Assembly (NCBI GenBank): GCA_023428025.1
Contig: JAEYZN010000012.1
Location: 255,736-319,735, forward strand
DNA from: Bacillota bacterium
GTDB taxonomy: Bacteria; Bacillota; Clostridia; Christensenellales; SZUA-584
Reading direction: 5' to 3'
Length of the DNA: 64,000 nucleotides
In this document: positions 1 through 7,489 of the stretch, piece by piece
How positions within the stretch are numbered: the stretch's first letter is position 1
How the letters are laid out: each line of letters starts with the position of its first letter
Made by a program: the position numbers and the translations under genes
The notes under the pieces: generated by a model
Told to the model about the DNA's origin: nothing
Seen by the model: only the letters and a program-made list of their open reading frames with translations
The model's database searches: none

Positions 1-4
1 CCTG

Positions 5-31
5 TTAGCACTCAATTGAGTCGAGTGCTAA
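5..31. promoter_or_regulatory. CIRCE operator (HrcA binding site)
   Basis: Perfect inverted repeat TTAGCACTC, nine-base spacer, GAGTGCTAA, which is the CIRCE consensus bound by the heat-shock repressor HrcA. It lies just beyond the 3' end of hemW. In Firmicutes lepA-hemW is usually followed on the same strand by hrcA-grpE-dnaK-dnaJ, so this is most likely the operator of that operon, whose first gene would start left of position 1. Confidence 0.95.
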
Positions 32-43
32 TATCATGGTATA

Positions 44-72
44 AAAATAGCACTAATTGTCTGCAAAGTCAA
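44..72 (-). promoter_or_regulatory. SigA-type promoter upstream of CIRCE
   Basis: Reading leftward, TTGACT (72-67) is followed after 17 bases by TATTTT (49-44). The predicted start of transcription falls just before or inside the CIRCE element, the normal arrangement for HrcA-controlled heat-shock operons. The downstream gene is outside the window. Confidence 0.6.
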
Positions 73-162
73 GACTCACGATTCTAATTCATATATTTTT
101 CATAAATGATGCGGAAAGCCCTTTACAATGGTTTTTTTGACGATTCGCCATGATCCGTTGCG

Positions 163-1332
163 CTATATATGCTCCAAAAATTCTCCGATCAGGCTGTTCT
201 GAAGGTCAAACCCTTTCACCGTTGGTGAAATCCCCTTTTCAGACGCAGTGATCAACCCGGCTTTGCCGCATATACGGATGGCCTTCTCAAATTCAACGGC
301 GAATTCCCACCCGAACCGGCGCGCATAGTCGTCAAACTTAAGGCCTTGTTTCAGCCGCAGGCGCAGCATGATGTACTCGGCCTTTTCATCCACATCATCA
401 AGCGTTTCCCGCTGAACGACCGGCTTTATGCCGTCTCCGACCAAGCGTATATATTCATCAAGGCTGCGTGTGTTGCCGAAACGTGTCGGCTGCCCGTCCC
501 GCAAGAACGAATGCGCGGCCACACCCAGCCCTAAGTACTCTTCCCCCGTCCAGTATTTCAGGTTGTGGCGGCATTCAAAGCCGGGGACGGCGAAATTGGA
601 CGTTTCATACTGCATCAATCCGGCAGCTTCCAGGGCCTTTATGCCCGCGTGGTACATCTCGCGGTCCAGATCATCGTCTGCGCCGCTGAAGCTTTCAGCC
701 AGCGGTGTGCCTGCCTCCAGTTTCAGCGCGTAGGACGAGACATGCATGGGATTCAGCGCGGTTACACGCCGCAGCGTCTCCAGATAGCTCTCCAGCGTCT
801 GGCCGGGCAGGGCGAATATCGTGTCCACGTTGATGTTGGGAATCAGCCTCGAAGCCGCCTCATAGGCACGCAGGAACGTGTCCCATGTGTGCCGCCGCCC
901 GATGCAAGACAGTATCTCGTTGTCGTGCGTCTGCAGGCCCATGCTGATACGATTGACGCCGCATGCCGCATAGGCCGACAGCTTCTCTGCGTCCAGCGTC
1001 TCGGGATTGGCTTCCACCGTGAACTCAGCCGCGCTCCAGCTGCAGCAGGCCTTCAGCCCGTCCGTGAGCCGTTCGAACTGTGCCGGCGACAGCAACGACG
1101 GCGTACCGCCTCCCACAAATACGGTATCCACCTCGCGCGACCACCCCAAAAGGTCTTCGTCCTTTTGGGGACCCCGTGAAAAAAGCACGTCTTCATACAG
1201 ACGCGCTTCGCTGATCAAAGCGTCAATATAGCTGTTAAGCCGCGCCTCGCGGCCGGGGTACGACACAAAGTCGCAGTAGGCGCATTTGCGCTTGCAGAAC
1301 GGAATATGGATGTAGAGCCCCAGCGGTCGCAT
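163..1332 (-). CDS. hemW: HemW, radical SAM heme chaperone
   Basis: HemW-type radical SAM protein of 389 residues, a heme-binding chaperone often misannotated as coproporphyrinogen III oxidase. The N-terminus has HIPFCKRKCAYCDF, with the CxxxCxxC ligands of the 4Fe-4S/SAM site. It lacks the fourth, nearby cysteine of true HemN. VFVGGGTPSLL and the substrate-side motif NPETL follow. The ATG at 1332 overlaps the lepA stop by one base (TGATG), so the two are translationally coupled; longer upstream starts would run inside lepA. The stretch between the first helix and the VFVGGGTPS motif holds an insertion of about 12 residues encoded by a palindromic repeat (1144-1170). lepA-hemW followed by CIRCE is the classic hrcA neighbourhood. 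Confidence 0.93.
   Translation of the reverse strand: MRPLGLYIHIPFCKRKCAYCDFVSYPGREARLNSYIDALISEARLYEDVLFSRGPQKDEDLLGWSREVDTVFVGGGTPSLLSPAQFERLTDGLKACCSWSAAEFTVEANPETLDAEKLSAYAACGVNRISMGLQTHDNEILSCIGRRHTWDTFLRAYEAASRLIPNINVDTIFALPGQTLESYLETLRRVTALNPMHVSSYALKLEAGTPLAESFSGADDDLDREMYHAGIKALEAAGLMQYETSNFAVPGFECRHNLKYWTGEEYLGLGVAAHSFLRDGQPTRFGNTRSLDEYIRLVGDGIKPVVQRETLDDVDEKAEYIMLRLRLKQGLKFDDYARRFGWEFAVEFEKAIRICGKAGLITASEKGISPTVKGFDLQNSLIGEFLEHI
1144..1170. repeat. Palindromic repeat inside hemW
   Basis: A perfect 10-bp stem, CCCCAAAAGG and CCTTTTGGGG, closes a seven-base loop. A diverged copy with the same loop core (TCTTCG) and flanks lies in the intergenic space at 4333-4360. Inside hemW the element is in frame and encodes residues around GPQKDEDLLGW, just before the conserved VFVGGGTPS strand. 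This looks like a small dispersed palindromic element tolerated as a coding insertion. Confidence 0.55.
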
Positions 1333-3125
1333 CAGTCCATCTTGAGGACGGACATGAAGGCCTCTGACGGCACCTCCACGCTGCCCACCTGCCGCATACG
1401 CTTCTTGCCCTCTTTCTGCTTCTCCAGCAGCTTCTTTTTGCGCGTGATGTCGCCGCCGTAACACTTGGCCAGCACGTCCTTACGCATTGCCTTCACCGTT
1501 TCCCGCGCGATGACCTTGCCGCCGATGGCCGCCTGTATCGGTATCTCGAACATCTGGCGCGGTATCGCGTCCTTCAGCTTCTCGGCGATGCTGCGCCCGC
1601 GCGCATAGGCCTTGTCCTTATGGACGATGATGGACAGCGCATCACACGGATCGCCGTTCAGCAATATGTCCAGCCGCACCAGCTCGCTTCGTTTATGGCC
1701 TTTCAGCTCATAATCCAGCGACGCGTAACCGCGCGTGCGGGATTTCAGTATATCGAAAAAGTCGTAGATGATCTCGTTCAATGGCATTTCGTAGTGGATC
1801 ATCACGCGCGTATCCTCGATGTATTCCATGTTCTTGAATACGCCGCGCTTCTCCTGACAGATGTCCATCACCGCCCCCACGTATTCATCGGGCGTCATGA
1901 TGGTCGCGTCCACGATGGGCTCTTCCATGTAGTCGATCGACGTCGGCTGCGGCAGATTCGTCGGGTTGTCCACAATCAGCTTTTCGCCCTTCACAGTGAT
2001 GACGTTGTAGCTGACGCTGGGGGCCGTGGTCACGAGGTTCAGGTCAAACTCGCGCTCCAGCCGCTCCTGAATGATTTCCATGTGCAGCAGGCCCAGAAAG
2101 CCGCAGCGGAAGCCAAAGCCCAGCGCGACCGACGTTTCCGGCTCGTACAGCAAGGACGCGTCGTTGAGCGCCAGCTTGGCCAGCGCGTCGCGCAGGTCTT
2201 CGTAGTCGGCGCCGTCCGCCGGGTATATGCCGCAGAACACCATGGGCGTCACGTTCTTGTAGCCGGGCAACGGCTCGGGCGCGCCGTCCCTGCCGTTGGT
2301 GACGGTGTCGCCCACGCGCGTGTCCGACACGTTCTTGACGCTGGCCGCGATATAACCCACCTCGCCCGCGGACAGCGACGGCGTGGTCATCAGTGAGGGC
2401 AGGAACACGCCCACCTCCGTCACGTCAAAACGCTTGCCCGCCGCCATGAACAGGATCTCATCTCCGGGCTTCACGCTGCCCTCCTTGACGCGCACATAGC
2501 TGATCGCGCCCTTGTAGTTGTCATAGTATGAGTCGAATATCAGAGCCTTGAGCTTCGCCTCCGGACTGCCCTTTGGCGCGGGCAGATACTTGATGATGGC
2601 GGCCAGCACATCGTCGATCCCCAAGCCTTCCTTGGCGCTGATGCGCGGCGCGTATGACGTGTCCAGCCCCAGCACGTCTTCTATTTCCTTGCACACCTCG
2701 TCCGCACGGGCGGACGGCAGGTCGATCTTGTTGATGACGGGCAGAATCTCCAGACCGTTGTCCAGCGCCAGATACACGTTCGCCAGCGTCTGCGCCTCTA
2801 TGCCCTGACTGGCGTCCACCACCAGTATCGCGCCTTCGCAAGCCGCCATGCTGCGGGATACCTCGTAGGTGAAGTCCACGTGCCCCGGCGTGTCGATCAG
2901 GTTCAATGTATATTCGGTCCCATCCAGCGTATGGAACATGCGCACTGCCTGCGCTTTTATCGTGATGCCGCGCTCCTGCTCCAGCTCCATCGTGTCCAGA
3001 ATCTGCGCGTGCATGTCGCGCTGGGAGACGGTATGCGTCGCCTCGATCAGCCGGTCTGCCAGCGTTGACTTGCCGTGGTCGATGTGCGCGATGATGCAGA
3101 AGTTGCGAAACCTGTCCAAACCCAT
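1332..3125 (-). CDS. lepA: LepA, elongation factor 4 (back-translocating GTPase)
   Basis: Ribosome-associated GTPase EF-4, 597 residues, the usual length. The G1 motif AHIDHGKST, the G2/G3 region with DTPGHVDF and the G4 motif NKIDLP are all present, followed by the EF-G-like domains and the LepA-specific C-terminal domain rich in Lys and Arg (ITRKKKLLEKQKEGKKRM). A good Shine-Dalgarno, GGAGGA, lies 7 bases before the ATG. A TATAAT box at 3162-3157 lies about 30 bases upstream; its -35 is uncertain (TTGCAA at 15 bp or TTGACG at 22 bp). The stop overlaps the hemW start. Confidence 0.97.
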   Translation of the reverse strand: MGLDRFRNFCIIAHIDHGKSTLADRLIEATHTVSQRDMHAQILDTMELEQERGITIKAQAVRMFHTLDGTEYTLNLIDTPGHVDFTYEVSRSMAACEGAILVVDASQGIEAQTLANVYLALDNGLEILPVINKIDLPSARADEVCKEIEDVLGLDTSYAPRISAKEGLGIDDVLAAIIKYLPAPKGSPEAKLKALIFDSYYDNYKGAISYVRVKEGSVKPGDEILFMAAGKRFDVTEVGVFLPSLMTTPSLSAGEVGYIAASVKNVSDTRVGDTVTNGRDGAPEPLPGYKNVTPMVFCGIYPADGADYEDLRDALAKLALNDASLLYEPETSVALGFGFRCGFLGLLHMEIIQERLEREFDLNLVTTAPSVSYNVITVKGEKLIVDNPTNLPQPTSIDYMEEPIVDATIMTPDEYVGAVMDICQEKRGVFKNMEYIEDTRVMIHYEMPLNEIIYDFFDILKSRTRGYASLDYELKGHKRSELVRLDILLNGDPCDALSIIVHKDKAYARGRSIAEKLKDAIPRQMFEIPIQAAIGGKVIARETVKAMRKDVLAKCYGGDITRKKKLLEKQKEGKKRMRQVGSVEVPSEAFMSVLKMD

Positions 3126-3288
3126 ATATTGTCCTCCGTTTTCTTAACACGACTATATTATATAAAACCGGGACGAATTGCAATCGTCAATGTGTTTGAA
3201 GCCCATTCCCATATCTGATTGTTGCATTATGCAGTGCTTGTCGATAGAATAACAGAAAAGACCAGTTCCGTAAAAAGGAGGCCAACCG

Positions 3289-3648
3289 ATGGCATACGAA
3301 TGGCTGGACGAATACCTGTTGTCCAAGAAAGCGGCGGAAAAGGACTACAAGGTGGAATGGGAAGCCGTGCGGTATATGCTGGCCGGCAAGATGTTCTGCA
3401 TGATGGGCGGCGACAAGGACGGCCGCGCGATCATCACGCTCAAGTGCGAGCCGCTTTTCGGCGAAGCGCTTCGCCAGCAGTATCCGGATATCATCCCCGG
3501 CTACTATATGAATAAACTCCATTGGAACTCGGTCTACCGGGCCGGCGGTGTGCCGGACGATGTGCTGCGGCAGATGGCGGACATGTCATACGACCTGATA
3601 CGAAAATCCCTGCCCAAAAAGACGCAGGTCCGGCTGGGTCTGGAATAG
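3289..3648 (+). CDS. MmcQ/YjbR family DNA-binding-like protein
   Basis: A 119-residue protein of the MmcQ/YjbR family (CyaY-like fold). Typical features are the N-terminal EWEAVRYMLAGKMFCMMG strand pair, the middle LKCEPLFGEALR stretch and the PGYYMNKLHWNSV motif near the end. The biological role of the family is unsettled; a DNA-binding function has been proposed. The start is set by AAGGAGG nine bases before the ATG. It is followed after 35 bp by the LUD-domain gene on the same strand, so the two probably form a short operon that faces the ribF operon convergently. Confidence 0.85.
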   Translation: MAYEWLDEYLLSKKAAEKDYKVEWEAVRYMLAGKMFCMMGGDKDGRAIITLKCEPLFGEALRQQYPDIIPGYYMNKLHWNSVYRAGGVPDDVLRQMADMSYDLIRKSLPKKTQVRLGLE

Positions 3649-3683
3649 CAGCGGATTTAAGTTTTCATATAAGGAGATATACT

Positions 3684-4298
3684 ATGTCAGATATTCAGAC
3701 GGCGCTGGACGCGCTGAACAGCAAGGGCTTTCATGCCGTGTATGCGGCAGACGCCAGGGCGGCACTTGAGCATGTGTTTTCCCTGATCGGGGAAAGCGAT
3801 TCGGTCGGCGTGGGCGGCAGCATGACACTCGTTGAGGCGGGTATATTGGACGCGCTGGCAAAGAGCGGCCGGGCGGTGTATTCCGGCGAGCTGGCCGGCA
3901 GGCGCGGCGAGAGCAAGGATGAAGCCAGGAAGAACGGCATGACCGCCGGCGTCTACCTCTCCTCCACCAACGCGCTGACGCTGGAGGGCGACCTGATCAA
4001 CATCGACGGCACCGGCAACCGCGTCGCCGGGATGATCTACGGCCCCAAGAAAGTCATCGTCGTCGCGGGGCGCAACAAGCTGACGAAGAATCCGCATACC
4101 GCCATCGCGCGCATCAAGAAGGACGCGTGCCCGCCCAACGCGAAACGCCTCGGGCTGAATACGCCCTGCGGTACAGACGGCGTCTGTACCGACTGCGACA
4201 GCCCGCAGCGCATGTGCCATGTCGTGGTGCGCATCCAGTACCCGCCGCACGGCAAGGAGTATCATGTCGTCGTGATCGACGGAGATTTCGGATATTAG
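3684..4298 (+). CDS. LUD-domain protein (DUF162/LutC-like)
   Basis: A 204-residue lactate-utilisation (LUD, PF02589) domain protein. It has the Gly-rich segment SVGVGGSMTLVEAGI after the first helix pair, a SSTNALTLEGDLINIDGTGNR core and a C-terminal cysteine-rich tail with CGTDGVCTDCDSPQRMC, which could bind a metal or cluster. Stand-alone LUD proteins are common in Clostridia and their exact reaction is unknown; related LutC works with Fe-S proteins in lactate oxidation. The ATG at 3684 is chosen because AAGGAGATATACT precedes it; the upstream in-frame extension overlaps the previous gene and has no family similarity. Confidence 0.85.
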   Translation: MSDIQTALDALNSKGFHAVYAADARAALEHVFSLIGESDSVGVGGSMTLVEAGILDALAKSGRAVYSGELAGRRGESKDEARKNGMTAGVYLSSTNALTLEGDLINIDGTGNRVAGMIYGPKKVIVVAGRNKLTKNPHTAIARIKKDACPPNAKRLGLNTPCGTDGVCTDCDSPQRMCHVVVRIQYPPHGKEYHVVVIDGDFGY

Positions 4299-4332
4299 AA
4301 AAAATAATGGAGGCTCTGCCTCCTCACCAACA

Positions 4333-4432
4333 CCCCAAAAAGTCTTCGGCCTTTCGGGGTCCCACTAAACCGCCAAAGGGACACGTCCCTTTGGAATCCC
4401 ATTGTGACAATGCCTTCCAAAATGGCATTGTC
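4333..4432. repeat. Cluster of three hairpins between convergent genes
   Basis: Three inverted repeats follow each other. The first (4333-4360, CCCCAAAAAG...CTTTCGGGG, imperfect) is a diverged copy of the palindrome inside hemW. The second is CCAAAGGGA/TCCCTTTGG (4373-4394). The third is GACAATGCC/GGCATTGTC (4406-4432). The cluster sits between the convergent LUD gene and ribF and could serve as a bidirectional terminator, although only modest T-runs follow. Confidence 0.6.
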
Positions 4433-4436
4433 TATT

Positions 4437-5336
4437 TTATATACTCCGGATATCCCGTTCGATCTGCGCTTTGAGAGCGTCGAGGCTTTCAAATTTGCGT
4501 TCGTCACGGATGCGCTTGTTGAACGAAACAGAGATGGTCTTGCCGTAAAGATCCTGATTCAGCGCGAGTATGTGTATCTCGATGCTCTCGCGCCCGCCGC
4601 TGACCACCGTGGGGTTCACGCCGATGTTGCCCACGCCTTTGTACATCTTCCCGTCCAGCGCGATCCCCACGCCGTAAACGCCACGCAGAGGCACGATCTT
4701 TTCGGGCGCGACCATGAGGTTCGCCGTCGGGAAACCCAGCTTACGGCTTCCGATGCCGCGTCCCGCTCCCACCGTGCCCGTCATCGTGTACGCATAGCCC
4801 AGCAGATCGGTTGCGCGTTCCACGTTGCCCGCTTCCAGACACTCCCGGATACGCGTGGAGCTGACCGGTTCGCCGTCAAAAATAACGGGCTGTATTTCGC
4901 GCACCTCAAAGCCCAGCGCCGCGCCCGCTTTGGCCAGCGTGTTGGCGTTGCCTTTGGCACGCCGACCGTATGTATAGTTGTACCCGGCGACAAGGCATAC
5001 GGGATTGAACGCATCCTTGAGCATTTTGGCAAAGGCGTTATGGTCTATCGATGCGAAACGCTTGTCAAAATGGGCAATACAAAGATAGTCGATACCCGTC
5101 TTTGCGAACGCCGCTTTCTTTTCTTCCAGCGTAAAAAGACGCATCGGCCGGTGTTCCGTGATAAAAAGGTCGATGGGAAGCGCGTCGAACGTAAACACCG
5201 CGCTTTGTCCCGGCCCCTGCTTGACAGCGTCAAGCAGCGCCATATGACCGATATGGAGCCCGTCAAACGTGCCCAGAGCCAAAGACAACTCTTTGAACTT
5301 GGTTCTTTGGGCCTGCGCCCAGCTGATGATCTGCAT
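4437..5336 (-). CDS. ribF: Bifunctional riboflavin kinase/FAD synthetase
   Basis: RibF of 299 residues makes FMN and FAD from riboflavin. The N-terminal nucleotidyltransferase domain has LGTFDGLHIGHMALL with the HIGH motif, and later GYNYTYGRRAKG and SSTRIRE. The C-terminal kinase domain shows GRGIGSRKLGFPTANL and GVNPTV. It is the last gene of the rimP-infB-truB operon; its ATG shares a base with the truB stop (TAATG), indicating coupled translation. The truB-ribF order is common in Firmicutes. Confidence 0.95.
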   Translation of the reverse strand: MQIISWAQAQRTKFKELSLALGTFDGLHIGHMALLDAVKQGPGQSAVFTFDALPIDLFITEHRPMRLFTLEEKKAAFAKTGIDYLCIAHFDKRFASIDHNAFAKMLKDAFNPVCLVAGYNYTYGRRAKGNANTLAKAGAALGFEVREIQPVIFDGEPVSSTRIRECLEAGNVERATDLLGYAYTMTGTVGAGRGIGSRKLGFPTANLMVAPEKIVPLRGVYGVGIALDGKMYKGVGNIGVNPTVVSGGRESIEIHILALNQDLYGKTISVSFNKRIRDERKFESLDALKAQIERDIRSI

Positions 5337-6199
5337 TATTCATCCACCAAAAGCGTTGAAATCTTCATCACACCGTTGCCCGCACTGCCGATGCCCAGCA
5401 GCTTGCCGCCCGCGTATATGCGCGCTGTTTCCATCTGCCCGCCATCGTAGCCGACAGCCGCGCCGCAGCACAGCAAACGGCGCTGATCTGTTTCGGCCTC
5501 AATACGCGGCAGCATGGTCAGCAGCCCGTCCAGCGGCAGCAACGCGCTCTGTGCCGCGCCATTAACCTGAAGCTCGTCCGCCGTATAGGCATCTTCAATG
5601 CGCATCCCCGCGCAGTATGTGCGCGCCAGGAACGACATGTACGATGGCAATCCCAAGGCTTGCCCGATATCTTCGCACAGCGTGCGTATATATGTTCCCT
5701 TGCCGCAGACGACACGGACACGGTGAGAATTCATGGATGTCGCCCCCAGATATTCCGTTTCAAATATCTCGATCTCGCGGGGCTTGGGTTCCAGCGCCAC
5801 GCCCCTGCGGGCCAGCTGGTAGCGCTTGACGCCGTTCTGTTTCGCAGCCGAATATGCAGGCGTCAGCTGTGTGACGCTGCCGGAAAAGCGCTTGAGCGCC
5901 TCTTCCACCTGAGTTGGCTGAGGTGGTTGTTCATTCGACTTTGTTATAATCTTTCCGTAGCTGTCGCCGGTATCGGTGGATGCGCCGAATGTGATTTCGG
6001 CGATGTATTCCTTTTTGCTGCCCATCAGATAGGCGGAAATGCGCGTCGCCTTGCCCACGCATATGGGCAGCACGCCGCATGCTCCCGGGTCCAGCGTGCC
6101 CGCATGGCCCGTTTTTGCGTTCAGCAGATGCCGCAGAAACACAACGGCCCCGCCCGATGACATGCCCGGCGGTTTGAGAAAGTTGATAACGCCGTTCAT
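5336..6199 (-). CDS. truB: tRNA pseudouridine55 synthase TruB
   Basis: TruB, 287 residues, isomerises U55 in the T-loop of tRNAs. The catalytic aspartate is in GHAGTLDPGACGVLP, and the N-terminal INFLKPPGMSSGGAV motif and KEYIAEITFGASTDTGD stretch are typical. The C-terminus carries a short PUA-like region. It starts directly after the nrnA stop and is coupled to ribF at its end. Confidence 0.96.
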   Translation of the reverse strand: MNGVINFLKPPGMSSGGAVVFLRHLLNAKTGHAGTLDPGACGVLPICVGKATRISAYLMGSKKEYIAEITFGASTDTGDSYGKIITKSNEQPPQPTQVEEALKRFSGSVTQLTPAYSAAKQNGVKRYQLARRGVALEPKPREIEIFETEYLGATSMNSHRVRVVCGKGTYIRTLCEDIGQALGLPSYMSFLARTYCAGMRIEDAYTADELQVNGAAQSALLPLDGLLTMLPRIEAETDQRRLLCCGAAVGYDGGQMETARIYAGGKLLGIGSAGNGVMKISTLLVDE

Positions 6200-7147
6200 C
6201 TATACCAGCTCCGCCAGCTTTTTCAGCACAGCAGCTTTCACTTCGGCCAGAGTGCCGCCGGTGCAGCAGCCCGCCGCGTTGACGTGGCCGCCTCCGCCGT
6301 ACATGGCCGCCACAGCGCCCACGTCGATATCGCCCTTGGAGCGGAAGCTGATCTTCACGCCCGTGGACAGCTCCCGGAAAAACACGGCTACCAGCGTTTC
6401 TTCTATTTCACGCGCGAAATCCACGATGTTCTCGCAGTCCGCGCCTGTCGCGCCGAACTCCTTCATGTCGCTGTCCAGCAGCGTTACGCTTGCCAACTTT
6501 CCGCCGGCATGCACCTCCAGACGGGAGATTGCCCGTCCAATGAGCTGCGTGGCCAGCAGCGACCGCCTGCGGAACAGCACGTCCGCCGTTGCCCGCAAAT
6601 CGAACAGGTCCACCAGCGCCGATACATAAGCCAGACATTTACGGCTGGTGTTGGAATAGGTGAAATTGCCGGTGTCGGTGGACATGGCGATATACAGGAA
6701 TTTCGCGATCTCTGCATCCGGGCTGACGCCGCACAGCTCCGCCAGCTCGAATATGATCTCCCCCACGGAAGAGGCTTCCACGATGTAGTTGATATGCGCG
6801 AACCCTTCGTTGGTCACATGATGATCGATGTTGACCGTTTCGGCGGCGCGTTTGAATACTTTATGGCACTTACCCAGCCGCGCGGTGTCCGCGCAGTCCA
6901 CCGTAATGACCAGCCCGCTGAAATTTTCACAGGCGGATGGTTCCTCCAGTATGCCGGACGGGAACAGCGGCGCGTAGCGTTCCGGCATTTCTCCGTCACA
7001 ACAAAGCCGGGGCTGCTTGCCCAGTTTTTCAAGCACCCTGAAAAGAGCGAAGCTTGAACCGAGCGTGTCGCCATCCGGCTGGATATGAGCCATCAGCAAT
7101 ATGCTGTTGTGCCTGTCAATTTGTTTTTTAATGTCGATGAGATCCAT
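6200..7147 (-). CDS. nrnA: NrnA, nanoRNase/pAp phosphatase (DHH family)
   Basis: DHH/DHHA1 phosphoesterase of 315 residues that degrades short oligoribonucleotides and dephosphorylates pAp. Metal-binding motifs are HIQPDGDTLGSS near the start, TVDCAD, NIDHHVTN and STDTGNFTYSNTS. The C-terminal DHHA1 substrate site is GGGGHVNAAGC. It lies 3 bp from rbfA and is directly followed by truB, the usual rbfA-nrnA-truB order. Confidence 0.94.
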   Translation of the reverse strand: MDLIDIKKQIDRHNSILLMAHIQPDGDTLGSSFALFRVLEKLGKQPRLCCDGEMPERYAPLFPSGILEEPSACENFSGLVITVDCADTARLGKCHKVFKRAAETVNIDHHVTNEGFAHINYIVEASSVGEIIFELAELCGVSPDAEIAKFLYIAMSTDTGNFTYSNTSRKCLAYVSALVDLFDLRATADVLFRRRSLLATQLIGRAISRLEVHAGGKLASVTLLDSDMKEFGATGADCENIVDFAREIEETLVAVFFRELSTGVKISFRSKGDIDVGAVAAMYGGGGHVNAAGCCTGGTLAEVKAAVLKKLAELV

Positions 7148-7150
7148 GGA

Positions 7151-7489
7151 CTAAACTTTCTTGAGCATTTCAGATATCTTGCTGCTGTATTCGATGGAAG
7201 TGTCAAGCAGGAACGTGATCTCCGGCAGGCGTCGCATTCTCATGCGCGCGCCCACCTCGTTCTTGATGTAATGCTCGGCATGCGCCAGCGTCTCGATCGT
7301 GGATTTTTTGAGTTTGTCCGAATCGTACACGCTGATATACGCCTTTGCGTACTTCAAATCACGCGAGAGTTCCACATGCGTCACGCTTGCCATTTCAGAT
7401 ATTCTGGGGTCCTTCATCTCGTTTTTGATAATATCGCTCAGCACGCGCTTGAATTCAGACTGTATGGCCGAGTTCCTGTCTTTTTGCAC
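7151..7489 (-). CDS. rbfA: Ribosome-binding factor A
   Basis: RbfA, 112 residues, a KH-fold 30S maturation factor acting at the 5' helix of 16S rRNA. It shows the N-terminal helix with FKRVLSDIIKNEMKDPRI, then VTHVELSRDLKYAKAYISV and the RLPEITFLLDTSIEY C-terminal strand. The start codon is GTG at 7489, overlapping the infB stop (TAGTG). Confidence 0.95.
   Translation of the reverse strand: MQKDRNSAIQSEFKRVLSDIIKNEMKDPRISEMASVTHVELSRDLKYAKAYISVYDSDKLKKSTIETLAHAEHYIKNEVGARMRMRRLPEITFLLDTSIEYSSKISEMLKKV

Noticed and set aside
3187..3522. 111-codon minus-strand ORF opposite the MmcQ/YjbR gene
   Set aside because: Shadow of a gene with clear family features and a strong ribosome-binding site.
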